A DNA stretch of 64,000 bases from Halopseudomonas phragmitis (GTDB taxonomy: Bacteria > Pseudomonadota > Gammaproteobacteria > Pseudomonadales > Pseudomonadaceae), in assembly GCF_002056295.1 (NCBI RefSeq), contig NZ_CP020100.1, positions 248,001 to 312,000 on the forward strand, in the 5' to 3' direction. Made by a program: the position numbers and the translations under genes. This document shows positions 54,496 to 63,823 of this stretch, piece after piece (position 1 is the first letter of the stretch; each line of letters begins with the position of its first letter). The notes under the pieces were generated by a model. That model was not told the origin of the DNA and searched no databases. It was given only the letters and a program-made list of their open reading frames with translations.

Positions 54496-55503
54496 ATGCC
54501 CATCGACAACAGCATCGTTCATCAGATCCACAAGAAACCTGACGGCCAACCGGCCAGCCTGACACTGCGCGACGCCGAACTGGCCGCCAGCGAGGCTCTG
54601 GAGCAATTGCTGGCCGGCCTGATCGAAGCCTACAACAGCAAGCCGAACAAGGCCTGGGGCTACTTCCACGAGGAAAGCGGCGCCTACCCGTTCAGTGGCT
54701 GGTTGCAGCAGTTGCTGGATCAGGAGCTGGATTTCGTCGGTTTCTCGGCCAAGGCCACCGAACAGCTCAAGACCCTGATGGAAAGTTCCAATCTGGCGCT
54801 CGGCGGCCATGTGCTGTTCATCCGTTACCGTCAGGGCATGACCGCGTTTCTGGTGATCGCTCTATTGCACCATACCGAAGGCGTTACCGTCACTGACGAC
54901 CTCGATGTGGCCGCTGCCCGGCATCTAGATCTGTCCAGCCTGAACATGGCGGCGCGGATCAACCTGACCGAATGGAAACAGAACGCCAGCGCCAAGAACT
55001 ACATCTCGTTCATCCGTGGCCGCAGCGGCAAGCGGGTTTCAGACTACTTCCGCGACTTCATCGGCTGCGTCGAAGGCTCCAACCCGGAAGAGGAAACCAA
55101 CACCCTGTTGCAGGCCTTCAGTGACTATGTCGGTGAAGCCGAGCTGGAGCCGGATGCGCTCAAGCAGAAAACCAAGGCCCTGAGCGGTTACGTTAGCAGT
55201 CAGGCGCGCCAGGGCGAACAGGTGGCACTGGAAGAGTTGTCGGGGCTGATCGACGAGGAGCAGCCGCGCGCCTTCTACGACTACATCCGGCACAAGGATT
55301 ACGGTCTGGCCCCGGAAATCCCGCCGGACAAGCGCGCGGTGAGCAACTTCATGCGCTTCTATGGCAAGGCTGACGGCCTGTCGATCAGTTTTGAGGCGCA
55401 TCTGCTCGGTGAGCGAGTCGAATACGATGAAAGCGAGGATGCCCTGCTGATCAAGCACCCACCCAAGGGACTGATTCAGCAACTGCGCAACAAAAAACGC
55501 TAG
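54496..55503 (+). CDS. ndpA: Nucleoid-associated protein YejK/NdpA
   Basis: A 335-residue protein with the NdpA features: a helical N-terminus ([39 protein letters not shown]), [50 protein letters not shown], and the C-terminal [34 protein letters not shown]. Homologs are abundant DNA-binding proteins of the nucleoid. Length is normal. It is 65 bases downstream of the transporter gene, and a REP-type repeat follows it. Confidence 0.94.
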   Translation: MPIDNSIVHQIHKKPDGQPASLTLRDAELAASEALEQLLAGLIEAYNSKPNKAWGYFHEESGAYPFSGWLQQLLDQELDFVGFSAKATEQLKTLMESSNLALGGHVLFIRYRQGMTAFLVIALLHHTEGVTVTDDLDVAAARHLDLSSLNMAARINLTEWKQNASAKNYISFIRGRSGKRVSDYFRDFIGCVEGSNPEEETNTLLQAFSDYVGEAELEPDALKQKTKALSGYVSSQARQGEQVALEELSGLIDEEQPRAFYDYIRHKDYGLAPEIPPDKRAVSNFMRFYGKADGLSISFEAHLLGERVEYDESEDALLIKHPPKGLIQQLRNKKR

Positions 55504-55510
55504 GCATTAT

Positions 55511-55572
55511 TCGCGGCTGCTAGCCGCTCCTACCAGAATCATGCGCGGGGTAGGAGCAGCCAGCAGCCGCGA
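55511..55572. repeat. REP-type inverted repeat pair
   Basis: TCGCGGCTGCTAGCCGCTCC and its near complement GTAGGAGCAGCCAGCAGCCG flank a 20-base centre. The GTAGGAGC...CCGCG string is the common Pseudomonas REP sequence. It lies between the convergent ndpA and DUF4190 genes and may end both transcripts. Confidence 0.85.
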
Positions 55573-55605
55573 ACCAAACCCTCTAGCAACAGTAAGCTGC
55601 CGCGT

Positions 55606-56124
55606 TCAGCGATACACCAGCGATCCCTCGGTCGAGAGGATCATGACCATCACCAGCCACGACAGCAACCCCAGATAACCCAGCACCAGCCCACCCAGCG
55701 CCAGACCATCGCCCTTGAGCTGGCCATTGCTGCGACGAATGTTGGCGCGCGCCACGTGGCCACAAACCACCGCTATCAGCGAGCCCAGAAACAGCAAACC
55801 CACAATACCCATCACCAGACTTAGCACCGCCAAACCCGAGGTTCTGACTGCATCGCCAGCCGGCTGCCGCGGCACCGTCGAGGCCGCCTGCTCCGGCTCG
55901 GCAACCGCATCGAGCTCTACCTCCCAGCTCGATGCCGTCGCCGTGTCGGTACGCCGCTGAATCTCGGTAGCCTGCCCACCCGCCGCGACAAAGCTGACCG
56001 GATCGCCCTGACTCGGCATACCCAGACCTTTCCAGTCCGAGAACCCATAGCTATAGCGGCGGCCATTACTACCGCGCACCACACCCGGTTTTGCGCCGGG
56101 CACATCAACAACAACACCGTCCAT
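55606..56124 (-). CDS. DUF4190-type membrane protein
   Basis: A 172-residue protein. The N-terminal ~55 residues form a small beta-rich domain (GVVVDVPGAKPGVVRGSNGRRYSYGFSDW, then GDPVSFVA). After a linker there are two membrane segments with the DUF4190 pattern (SGLAVLSLVMGIVGLLFLGSLIAVVCGHVARANIRRS, then GLALGGLVLGYLGLLSWLVMVMILS). The ATG at 56124 was taken in place of the adjacent TTG; a GGAGGG ribosome site fits it. Function unknown. Confidence 0.8.
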   Translation of the reverse strand: MDGVVVDVPGAKPGVVRGSNGRRYSYGFSDWKGLGMPSQGDPVSFVAAGGQATEIQRRTDTATASSWEVELDAVAEPEQAASTVPRQPAGDAVRTSGLAVLSLVMGIVGLLFLGSLIAVVCGHVARANIRRSNGQLKGDGLALGGLVLGYLGLLSWLVMVMILSTEGSLVYR

Positions 56125-56165
56125 CAATGTCCCTCACCCTCCATGAATCAAGCCGACAGCTCGCT

Positions 56166-57500
56166 TCAAGCCGCCTCATCACGCCACTGCTCGGCGGCTT
56201 CAGCACCGCGCGCCTCGCGCAGCGGTAACACGGCGATGATCGCCAGTACGAACAGCAGCATGCAGAACAGGATCGCGTCGGCCAGGCCAACACCCCATTG
56301 AATCAGGCCCAGGCCGAACATGCCAAACACCGCTGCCAGCTTGGAGGCCATACCCCATAGCCCGAAGAATTCGGCGGCCTTGCCCTTGGGCGTCAGTACA
56401 CCAACCAGCGCGCGGGTAGCCGATTGGGAGGAACCCAGGCTGGCTCCGGCCAACACACCGGCTACCAGAAAAACGTACTGGGCTTGCCAACTGACCCCGA
56501 ACCAGCGCGCCAGCAAGCCGGTCAACGCCGGGGTTTGCCAGATTGCCAGGATCGCCACCAGCCACAGACTCAGGGTGATCAGATAGGTGGTGCGTGCACC
56601 GATCCGGCTTTGCAGCCAGCCAAACCCCAGCGCCCCGATGGTGGCGGTGATCTGCACGGTAATGAACATCAACACCCGCACATTCTCATCCCAGCCGATA
56701 ACCTGGGCACCGTAGATGAACGAGAAGGCAATGATGATGTAGATGCCAGCCATGGCGAAAAATACCGACACCAGCAGATAGCGCAGATCACGAAAATGAC
56801 TGACCTCGCGCCAGGTGGTCAGTACCCGATTCAGGCCGATCCCCAGCAGGTTCTGGTCAACCGGCAGGCGCTTGCCACTATGCCGCTCCTTGAGCCAAAC
56901 AAAGGTGGGGATGGCTGCAATCAGGAAGAAGGCCGCCGCGAAAGGTCCGACCCAACGAATGGTGTCGTAGTTGTCGGCCGATACTTCGCCAAGAAACACC
57001 AGGGCAAAGGCGGCAGCTACCAGCCCGCCAACATAACCCAAGGCCCAGCCAACCCCGGAAATCCAACCCAGTGCCTGGCGCGGCCCCAGATCCGGCAGAA
57101 AGCTGGCTATAAAGCCCTCGCCTATGGAGTAGGCGAAATTCGATAGCACGATCAGTACCACCGCCAGGGTCAGCCAGCCCGGCTCAATCAGATACAGCAT
57201 GGCGGTGGTAACCACGGTCAGCAGATAGCTGGCGAACAGAAAGCGCTTGCGGCTATGGGTGTAGTCCATGATTGCGCCGCAGACCGGATTGGCCACCACC
57301 ACCATCAGGTAGCTGAGCGCCAACGCCAGACTCCAGAGCAGATTGCCGAGCCGATAGTCCGGGGCATCACCAACGATTACCCGGGTAAACAGATCACCGT
57401 AGATCACGGTAATGATCAGCAGCGTATACCCCTGATTGGCGAAATCGAACATCGCCCAACCAAAGATTTCGCGTTTCGGGGCCAGCTCGGTAGCGCTCAT
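56166..57500 (-). CDS. UMF1-family MFS transporter
   Basis: A 444-residue inner-membrane protein with 12 predicted segments. The start FGWAMFDFANQGYTLLIITVIYG, then CGAIMDYTHSRKRFLF and GEGFIASFLPDLGPRQALGWISGVGWALGYVGGL, mark the ATG22/UMF1 branch of the major facilitator superfamily. In this branch the conserved WAMFDFANQ start is diagnostic. Substrate unknown. It has a 42-base gap before the DUF4190 gene and a 17-base gap after the GNAT gene, so these genes may form one unit. Confidence 0.9.
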   Translation of the reverse strand: MSATELAPKREIFGWAMFDFANQGYTLLIITVIYGDLFTRVIVGDAPDYRLGNLLWSLALALSYLMVVVANPVCGAIMDYTHSRKRFLFASYLLTVVTTAMLYLIEPGWLTLAVVLIVLSNFAYSIGEGFIASFLPDLGPRQALGWISGVGWALGYVGGLVAAAFALVFLGEVSADNYDTIRWVGPFAAAFFLIAAIPTFVWLKERHSGKRLPVDQNLLGIGLNRVLTTWREVSHFRDLRYLLVSVFFAMAGIYIIIAFSFIYGAQVIGWDENVRVLMFITVQITATIGALGFGWLQSRIGARTTYLITLSLWLVAILAIWQTPALTGLLARWFGVSWQAQYVFLVAGVLAGASLGSSQSATRALVGVLTPKGKAAEFFGLWGMASKLAAVFGMFGLGLIQWGVGLADAILFCMLLFVLAIIAVLPLREARGAEAAEQWRDEAA

Positions 57501-57517
57501 CGCAGCTCCTCTGGTTC

Positions 57518-58000
57518 TTATAATGGCTTCTGCCAGAACATAGCCCGCCCCATCTGCGGGTCCAGTTCATAACCGGCATAGCCCAGCTTGCGATAGGCCG
57601 CCTGGGCTACCCGGTTGCCTTCGAGTACCTCCAGCGTCAGCTTGCAGCAGCCCCGTTCCCGGGCAATACGCTCTACCTCTTCCAGCAGTTGCTGGCTGAG
57701 GCCCTGGCCACGAAACTCCGGCAGTACCACTACATCGTGGATGTTGATCAACGGTTGGGCAACAAAGGTCGAGAAGCCTTCAAAACAGTTCACCAGTCCG
57801 GCCGGTTGCCCATCGACCCGGGCCAGCACACTGAAGGCATGCGGCAAACCAGCCAGTTTGCCCACCAGGCTGGCCTTGACCGACTCGGCCAACGGCTCGC
57901 CGCCACCCATAGGGTCGCGGGCATAGGCGTCGAGCAGACCAACAATTGCCTGGGCATCATCGGGATCATGGTAATTGGCTTGGCTGAGAGTAAGGGTCAT
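57518..58000 (-). CDS. GNAT-family N-acetyltransferase
   Basis: A 160-residue enzyme with the GNAT fold: VLARVDGQPAGLVNCFEG on strand 2-3, then INIHDVVVLPEFRGQGLSQQLLEEVERIARERG, where the R/QxxGxG/A acetyl-CoA loop is RGQGLS, and LTLEVLEGNRVAQAAYRKLGY with the motif-B Tyr. Substrate unknown. It lies between the beta-lactamase gene (18 bases upstream) and the MFS gene. Confidence 0.92.
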   Translation of the reverse strand: MTLTLSQANYHDPDDAQAIVGLLDAYARDPMGGGEPLAESVKASLVGKLAGLPHAFSVLARVDGQPAGLVNCFEGFSTFVAQPLINIHDVVVLPEFRGQGLSQQLLEEVERIARERGCCKLTLEVLEGNRVAQAAYRKLGYAGYELDPQMGRAMFWQKPL

Positions 58001-58018
58001 GCGGCTGGCTCCGTTGTT

Positions 58019-58813
58019 TCACTGATTATCTGGCAGCGCCTGGATAGAACGCAGAATATCGCGGCCAATGGCCTCGCGCTTGGGCAAATCGTCCAGCCGA
58101 TTGGGAGTATCGATATTGAGGGCGAAGAATACCGGGCCTTGCGGCCACTCGACCCAACCCACCCACCAGCCATACTGGCCTTGCCAGCCGGTCTTGGCTC
58201 GCAAAATCCAGTCACGCCCGGCTTCAACGATCAGAATATCCTTAACCAGACGCTGGTGCTCGAGCCGGAAAGGCAACAGGTTACTGTACAGACGCTGGAG
58301 AAATTCGATCTGCTCATGGGCGGAAATGGCCAGAGCCCCATCGATCCAGTAGGGCCCCTGCTCAGTACTCGGGTCGGCGTTGCCGTAGCTGCTGTACTGC
58401 AGGTATTGCCGGGCCTGTTGTTCACCGATCAGCCCGGCAAACTGTTCGTATACCCATACGGTGGAGTTGCGCATTGACGAGCGCAAGTCCTGATCCTGGT
58501 TGTGCGCAGCGAAACTGCGCTCCACGCCGTCCCAGACGAAGATCTGGAATTCATCCCGCACTACACCAGCCTCAAGGGCAAACAGGGCGTGCGGGATCTT
58601 GAAAGTCGAGGCTGGTGAGAAGCGCTGCTGCGCTCGTTGTGGGTTGTGTACCCAAAGCTGGTCCTGCTGGCCACGCTGATCAAGCACCACCAGGGTTCCG
58701 CTGGCCTGATGCTGATCGAACACTGCTGCCCAATCCGCTCGCTGCTGCTCCGGGGCGGCCTGTACCCAAGCGGTCATAAACCAGAAACTGCAGATAAACA
58801 GCAAAACGCGCAT
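58019..58813 (-). CDS. Class D beta-lactamase, OXA-2-like
   Basis: A 264-residue serine beta-lactamase with a signal peptide (MRVLLFICSFWFMTAWVQA). Active-site motifs are complete: Ser69-Thr-Phe-Lys72, Ser117-Thr-Val119, Tyr143-Gly-Asn145 and Lys207-Thr-Gly209. Long stretches agree with OXA-2 as recalled (VRDEFQIFVWDGVERSF, HNQDQDLRSSMRNSTVWVYE, EHQRLVKDILIVEAGRDWI, FFALNIDTPNRLDDL). OXA-2 is usually on a mobile integron cassette; here there is no attC, IS or composition shift nearby. It may be an intrinsic chromosomal enzyme. Activity and spectrum are not predicted. Confidence 0.93.
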   Translation of the reverse strand: MRVLLFICSFWFMTAWVQAAPEQQRADWAAVFDQHQASGTLVVLDQRGQQDQLWVHNPQRAQQRFSPASTFKIPHALFALEAGVVRDEFQIFVWDGVERSFAAHNQDQDLRSSMRNSTVWVYEQFAGLIGEQQARQYLQYSSYGNADPSTEQGPYWIDGALAISAHEQIEFLQRLYSNLLPFRLEHQRLVKDILIVEAGRDWILRAKTGWQGQYGWWVGWVEWPQGPVFFALNIDTPNRLDDLPKREAIGRDILRSIQALPDNQ

Positions 58814-58842
58814 GGGCTCTCCCTGTCCAGTATGAAAGTCGA

Positions 58843-59475
58843 TCAGTTATGTGATTGCAGGGCAGCCAGGCACATATACTCCATCTCCTGCGCCCACTGA
58901 CACAATTGAGGCTCATCAAGCTGTACCAGCATGGCATAGCGGCGTCCGCCCCAAACCGCCAGATGCAGGGCTTCGACCCGGCTCGGCGGAGGTGGTTCCG
59001 GCAGATCGGTGCAGGCATCGATGACCCGTTGCCACATCGCTGCCAGCTCCTCACAGGCCCGCCGCTGGTGCTTGTGCTCGGCGATCTGGGCTTCGAGCTT
59101 GAGCATATCCGGGTGAAACCAGGACAATTCGGCTCGTTCCAGCCCACAGAGCAGACGAATCAGCCGCTGGATGCGTTGTTGCCAGCTAAGCCCCGGCACC
59201 TGCACCACCTGCTCATCGACCGCATGAATCAGAGTCTCGATGCAATGGCGCACATAACCTGAGTGCAGCGCCTGCTTGCTGGGGAAGTAGTCATATAGCG
59301 TGCCGACCGCAACACCTGCCTCCAGGGCTACCGCCCGGGTGGTCAGACGCTCCCAGCCATCGCGCTGCCAAATCCGAACATAGGTATCGAAAATCGCCTG
59401 CACGGTGAACTTGGCCCGGGCCTGGGTTGGCCGTTTGCGCGGCTTGCTGCGCGGCTCGCTCGGGGTTGCCTTCAT
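58843..59475 (-). CDS. TetR-family transcriptional regulator
   Basis: A 210-residue regulator. The N-terminal helix-turn-helix reads TVQAIFDTYVRIWQRDGWERLTTRAVALEAGVAVGTLYDYFPSKQALHSGYVRH, with GVAVGTLYDYFPSK as the recognition part. The rest is a helical ligand domain. The ATG at 59475 (MKATPSEPRSK) was chosen over a longer start; the extra residues lack family likeness. It is divergent from the DUF2855 gene by 78 bases and could regulate it, and it lies 29 bases before the beta-lactamase gene on the same strand, so either could be its target. Confidence 0.9.
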   Translation of the reverse strand: MKATPSEPRSKPRKRPTQARAKFTVQAIFDTYVRIWQRDGWERLTTRAVALEAGVAVGTLYDYFPSKQALHSGYVRHCIETLIHAVDEQVVQVPGLSWQQRIQRLIRLLCGLERAELSWFHPDMLKLEAQIAEHKHQRRACEELAAMWQRVIDACTDLPEPPPPSRVEALHLAVWGGRRYAMLVQLDEPQLCQWAQEMEYMCLAALQSHN

Positions 59476-59553
59476 CGCTGGCGGTATCCGAACCACTGCT
59501 CCCGTGCGCCGCGATAGAGTGTGTTCACCATCATTGCTGTCAGGAACCTCATA

Positions 59554-60660
59554 ATGACTCTTGTTACCCAGTTGCAAACCGACAAGCTCGATCTCGGCAA
59601 GACCCGCATTGCCAGCCAGCCGCTACCGGCACTGCAAGCCGGGGAAGCACTGTTGAAAATCTGTCGCCTGGCGGTCACCACCAACAATATCACCTATGCC
59701 GCCTTCGGCGACACGCCGCATCTGCGCTATTGGGACTTCTACCCCACCGATAATCGGGAGTGGGGCCATATGCCGGCCTGGGGATTTGCCGAAGTAGTTG
59801 AAAGCACTGTGGACGGTCTGACCATTGGCGAACGATTCTATGGCTTCTGGCCGATCGCCAGCCATGTGCGGATGCAGCCGGTACGGATCACTGAGCGCGG
59901 CTTCTACGACGGCAGCGCACACCGCCTGGAATTGACTTCCGCCTACAACCAGTACCAGCGCATCAGCACCGACGCGGCCTATCGGGCCGAGAACGAGAAC
60001 TACCAGATGCTGTTGCGGCCGCTGTTCATCACCTCGTTCATGCTGGCCGATTTCCTTGAGGACAACCAGTTCTTCGGCGCCCGCCGAGTGATCATTTCCA
60101 GCGCCTCAAGCAAGACCGCCTACGGCACGGCGTTCTGCCTGGAGCAGGTACCGGGGCTGGAACTGATCGGGCTGACCTCTACCCGCAACTGCGCCTTTGT
60201 CGACAGCCTTGGCTGCTACCAGCGCAGTGTCAGCTACGATGAACTGGAAAGCCTGAGCACCGACGTACCGACGCTGTATGTCGATTTTTCCGGCAATGAC
60301 GATCTGCGCGCCCGCATCCACAGCCACTTCGATGAAGCGCTCAAATACAACTGCTACGCCGGTTCGGCCCACTCCCAGGACCACCTCAGCGCCAGTGCTA
60401 TTCCGCCGACCGGTCCGAAGCCCGAGCCCTATTTCGCCCCCTACCAGATCCGCAAGCGCAATGCCGACTGGGGGCCGGCAGAAGTGACCCGCCGCTTCAA
60501 TGAAGCCCAACTGGCCTTTATCCAGCGGGTCAGCGACCAGGCCAACCCGTGGATGTCAGTCACCGAGCACCAGGGACTGGAAGCTGGCCAGCCGCTGGTC
60601 CGCTCACTGGTCGATGGCCAGGTCGACCCCAACTGCGGGCATGTGCTGGTACTGGAGTAA
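59554..60660 (+). CDS. DUF2855-family protein (medium-chain dehydrogenase-like)
   Basis: A 368-residue protein with DUF2855 features: EALLKICRLAVTTNNITYAAFGDTPHLRYWDFYP near the start, WGHMPAWGFAEVVES, and a Rossmann-like ARRVIISSASSKTAYGTAFCL. It resembles quinone-oxidoreductase-type enzymes but lacks the zinc ligands of classical alcohol dehydrogenases. Substrate unknown. The ATG at 59554 follows AGGAACC. It is alone on the plus strand between the divergent TetR gene and a terminator. Confidence 0.85.
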   Translation: MTLVTQLQTDKLDLGKTRIASQPLPALQAGEALLKICRLAVTTNNITYAAFGDTPHLRYWDFYPTDNREWGHMPAWGFAEVVESTVDGLTIGERFYGFWPIASHVRMQPVRITERGFYDGSAHRLELTSAYNQYQRISTDAAYRAENENYQMLLRPLFITSFMLADFLEDNQFFGARRVIISSASSKTAYGTAFCLEQVPGLELIGLTSTRNCAFVDSLGCYQRSVSYDELESLSTDVPTLYVDFSGNDDLRARIHSHFDEALKYNCYAGSAHSQDHLSASAIPPTGPKPEPYFAPYQIRKRNADWGPAEVTRRFNEAQLAFIQRVSDQANPWMSVTEHQGLEAGQPLVRSLVDGQVDPNCGHVLVLE

Positions 60661-60668
60661 CACGGAAA

Positions 60669-60694
60669 GGGAGCATCGCTCTGGCGATGCTCCC
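60669..60694. terminator. Hairpin between convergent DUF2855 and ABC permease genes
   Basis: A perfect 11-base stem GGGAGCATCGC/GCGATGCTCCC with a TCTG loop, eight bases after one stop and seven before the other. Short T-runs exist only on the minus side. Confidence 0.75.
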
Positions 60695-60700
60695 AAGCCC

Positions 60701-61462
60701 CTAGGGTTTTAGCTTGTAGCCGGTACGAAAAATCCACCACACCAGAGTCAGACATACGCTCAGAAATACCAGGGTCATGCCAACACTGACGCCAATGTGC
60801 ACATCGGCGGCGCCATAAAAGCTCCAGCGGAAACCGCTGATCAGGTACACCACCGGATTGAACAGGGTCACGGTCTGCCAGAACGGCGGCAGCATGGTGA
60901 TCGAGTAGAAACTGCCGCCGAGAAAGGCCAGCGGCGTGACGATCATCAGCGGGATGATCTGCAGCTTCTCAAACCCGTCAGCCCAGACCCCGATGATGAA
61001 ACCGAACAGGCTGAAGGTCACCGCCGTCAGAATCAGGAAGGCCAGCATCCAGAACGGATGCAGGATCTGATAGTCGACGAACAGCCGCGCCGTAACCAGC
61101 ACCAGCAACCCGAGCAGTACCGACTTGGTCGCCGCCGCACCGACATACCCCACAACGATTTCCACCGGCGATACCGGGGCTGACAGCACCTCGTAAATGG
61201 TGCCGGTGAACTTGGGCATGTAGATGCCGAACGAGGCATTGGAAATGCTCTCGTTGAGCAACAGCAGCATGATCAGCCCGGGAATGATGAAAGCCCCGTA
61301 GCTGACCCCGTCGATCTCAGCCATGCGCGTACCGATCGCAGCACCGAAGACGATGAAATACAGCGAGGTGGAAATCACCGGCGAGGCAATGCTCTGCAAC
61401 ACGGTGCGCCACATGCGCGCCATTTCAGCCTTATAGATGGCCTGGATACCGTACAGATTCAT
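60701..61462 (-). CDS. ABC-2 type exporter permease (YadH-like)
   Basis: A 253-residue inner-membrane permease with six segments. It begins [40 protein letters not shown]. The typical ABC-2 region is [30 protein letters not shown], and the C-terminus has [26 protein letters not shown]. The ATG overlaps the ATPase stop by four bases. Function is export of an unknown lipid, glycan or drug; YadGH itself is uncharacterised. Confidence 0.92.
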   Translation of the reverse strand: MNLYGIQAIYKAEMARMWRTVLQSIASPVISTSLYFIVFGAAIGTRMAEIDGVSYGAFIIPGLIMLLLLNESISNASFGIYMPKFTGTIYEVLSAPVSPVEIVVGYVGAAATKSVLLGLLVLVTARLFVDYQILHPFWMLAFLILTAVTFSLFGFIIGVWADGFEKLQIIPLMIVTPLAFLGGSFYSITMLPPFWQTVTLFNPVVYLISGFRWSFYGAADVHIGVSVGMTLVFLSVCLTLVWWIFRTGYKLKP

Positions 61463-62415
61463 GCGCCCTCCCCAACTCGCAGGCGCGGCTGTTCCTGTCC
61501 TTGCAGCAGCCCAACGAAGATATCTTCCAGTGAACTCTGCGAGGAATGCAGATCCTTGAACTCGAGGCCTTCGCGCTCGAGCTGACGCAGCAGATCAGCC
61601 ACCCCGGTCTGCTCGCACTTGGCATCGAAGGTGTAGACCAGGGCGTGGCCCTCATCGGCCAGGGTCAGGGCATGACAGGCCAGCGCCGCGGGGATCTCGG
61701 TGATCGGCTGCTGCAACTGAATGGTCAATTGACGGGTACCGAGCTTGCGCATCAAGGTGGCCTTGTCTTCGACCAGCAGTAGCTCGCCATGGTTGATCAC
61801 CCCGATACGGTCGGCCATTTCCTCAGCTTCTTCGATGTAATGGGTGGTGAGGATGATGGTCACGCCATTATCACGCAGGCGCCGCACCATGGCCCACATG
61901 TCGCGACGCAGCTCGACATCGACCCCGGCCGTCGGCTCATCGAGAAACAGCACCTGGGGCTCATGGACCAGCGCCTTGGCAATCAGCACCCGGCGCTTCA
62001 TCCCACCGGACAACGCCATGATCCGCTCGTTGCGTTTATCCCACAGCGACAGCTCACGCAAAATCCGCTCGATCAGCGCTTCGTCCGGCGCCTTGCCGAA
62101 CAGTCCACGGCTCAGACGTACGGTAGCCAGCACCGTGTCGAACATGTTGTTGGTCAACTCCTGGGGTACCAGGCCGATCAGGCTGCGGGCCTTGCGATAA
62201 TGCCGCACGATGTCGTGCTCCCCTACCAGCACCTGGCCGGCCGAGGGATTGACCAGCCCGCAAACAATGCTGATCAGGGTGGTCTTGCCTGCTCCATTGG
62301 GGCCGAGCAAGGCAAAGATTTCACCCCGGCGAATTTCCAGACTGACACCCTTGAGCGCCTGAAACCCCGAGTCGTAGGTTTTTGCCAGATCCCTGACAGT
62401 GATGATCGCGCTCAC
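61459..62415 (-). CDS. ABC exporter ATPase (YadG-like)
   Basis: A 318-residue ATPase. Walker A is [13 protein letters not shown], the Q-loop is GLVPQEL, the signature is [15 protein letters not shown], and Walker B is [12 protein letters not shown]; the H-loop is [17 protein letters not shown]. The C-terminal ~80 residues are the usual extension. The GTG at 62415 with GGGAGC was chosen over a longer frame, because it then starts like YadG. Paired with the permease by overlap. Confidence 0.93.
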   Translation of the reverse strand: MSAIITVRDLAKTYDSGFQALKGVSLEIRRGEIFALLGPNGAGKTTLISIVCGLVNPSAGQVLVGEHDIVRHYRKARSLIGLVPQELTNNMFDTVLATVRLSRGLFGKAPDEALIERILRELSLWDKRNERIMALSGGMKRRVLIAKALVHEPQVLFLDEPTAGVDVELRRDMWAMVRRLRDNGVTIILTTHYIEEAEEMADRIGVINHGELLLVEDKATLMRKLGTRQLTIQLQQPITEIPAALACHALTLADEGHALVYTFDAKCEQTGVADLLRQLEREGLEFKDLHSSQSSLEDIFVGLLQGQEQPRLRVGEGA

Positions 62416-62487
62416 AATAGCTCCCTGTTTGTTGCAGTCATTGACCGGCACACCGGTCATCGCTAGCGTTCAACTTACTAACCCCGA

Positions 62488-63423
62488 TCAGGCCGCCGAC
62501 AGGGCAAAGCCGAAGCGCGGGAAGTACACATGCAGTAGCCCGGCACGCTCGTCCTCGCGGGCAATGATGATCTGCTCAGCATCTTCGTAGACCAACGTGC
62601 CAGCTACCGGATCGGTACCATAGTCTACGGCATTGACACTGACCGCTTGACCCACCTGCAAGCCAAGCGGGCTAACAAATGTGCTCTCGGGCACGGCTTG
62701 CGGGGTTGCCGCCTGGGCGATGCCGATTGCCTCGGCGGCGCTCAGCTCGGTATGGGCCCCATGCCCCACATCGGCAATGCGCTGCATCCAGGCTCTGACC
62801 GCCGGATAACCATCCAGCGCCTCGGCCACGGCCGCGTTGCTGGCAACGAACCACAGCGGATGGTAATAGGCGAAGTCGGCGATGCAGGCCAGTTCACCCA
62901 GCAGGTAATCACCATTGCGTTCGAGCTGGGTTTCCAGCCGCCCGAGCAGAGTCGGCCACTGAGACAATGCCACCTGGGTATCCAGGCGACTGGCTGTGCC
63001 ACCGCTGAAGAGCTTCTGGCGATCAGCCACGAAGCCCTTGATCACCTCCTCCGGCATCCCGGCAAACCGTGCAGCCAGGCCCTTGGGCTGGAAATTGATC
63101 GCCACCGCGTGCTGAAACAGCACCTGATCGGCGAACTGAGCCAGCGCCGCTGCCGCCGCTTCACGCCCTTCCGGGAACAGGGCCGGGGTGGCCTTTTCCT
63201 GCTCCAGACGGCGGGCGATCAGTGCGGTATCGCAATAAATATCGGCGCCAATCTGCAGTACCGGGGTGCGCCGGTAACCGCCGGTCAGCGCGGTCAGGTC
63301 CGGCTTGGGCATGACCGGAGGAATCAGTACCGAGTGCCAGGACAGGCCCTTGAAGCCCAGTAACAGGCGGGCTTTCTCGGCGAACGGCGATTGCGGGTAA
63401 TGATGCAGGATCAGATCGGTCAT
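62488..63423 (-). CDS. Glutathione S-transferase-like protein with C-terminal extension
   Basis: A 311-residue protein. The N-terminal ~80 residues are thioredoxin-like (MTDLILHHYPQSPFAEKARLLLGFKGLSWHSV, TPVLQIGADIYCDTALIARRLE), with SPFAEK in place of the canonical active-site motif. A helical C-domain follows (AYYHPLWFVASN). After ~225 there is an extra beta-rich stretch of ~80 residues (GLQVGQAVSVNAVDYGTDPVAGTLVYEDAEQIIIARED). A glutathione-transfer activity is not certain. The ATG at 63423 was chosen to match the family start. Confidence 0.85.
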   Translation of the reverse strand: MTDLILHHYPQSPFAEKARLLLGFKGLSWHSVLIPPVMPKPDLTALTGGYRRTPVLQIGADIYCDTALIARRLEQEKATPALFPEGREAAAAALAQFADQVLFQHAVAINFQPKGLAARFAGMPEEVIKGFVADRQKLFSGGTASRLDTQVALSQWPTLLGRLETQLERNGDYLLGELACIADFAYYHPLWFVASNAAVAEALDGYPAVRAWMQRIADVGHGAHTELSAAEAIGIAQAATPQAVPESTFVSPLGLQVGQAVSVNAVDYGTDPVAGTLVYEDAEQIIIAREDERAGLLHVYFPRFGFALSAA

Positions 63424-63499
63424 GGGGATTCTCCATTCAAGGTCCATGCAGCTTAGCGGTGCCGCCGGCTGATGCCCAGTTGCTCGTGGTGACTGATCA

Positions 63500-63808
63500 T
63501 CAGCCATCGAACTGACTGATCAGTCGTTCCTTGGCTTTTTTGTTCAAGGCCTTGATGGCCAGTTCGCGGCGCAGTGCCGTGCCATGGTCGCCACACAGCT
63601 CACGCCAGACCAGCGCCTGGGCCGGGCTGCGATTGAAAAAACGTGCGCCCTTGCCCTGCTGATGCTGGCGAAAACGTCGCTGCGGGTCGGTGCTGATCCC
63701 AGTGTAAAGATGACCGTTCTCAGCCCGTACAATATATACCCACCAGCACGTCGACGGTTCCTCATGGCTGCTTTGTGGCGGCGCAACAGGCATACTCGGT
63801 TCATTCAT
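63500..63808 (-). CDS. GIY-YIG nuclease-superfamily protein (UPF0213-like)
   Basis: A 102-residue protein. The core reads [36 protein letters not shown], where VYI and YTG stand for GIY and YIG, followed by the conserved Arg of RFRQH; the C-terminus ends [17 protein letters not shown]. Such small stand-alone domains are common in bacteria; a repair role is suspected but not proven. It is divergent from the asparaginase-like gene by 15 bases. Confidence 0.9.
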   Translation of the reverse strand: MNEPSMPVAPPQSSHEEPSTCWWVYIVRAENGHLYTGISTDPQRRFRQHQQGKGARFFNRSPAQALVWRELCGDHGTALRRELAIKALNKKAKERLISQFDG

Positions 63809-63823
63809 TGTGGAGACAAGCTC

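Noticed and set aside
58019-58813. The beta-lactamase as an integron cassette linked to the array at the left end
   Set aside because: No attC core pair flanks the gene and it is 55 kb from the array; neighbours are chromosomal.
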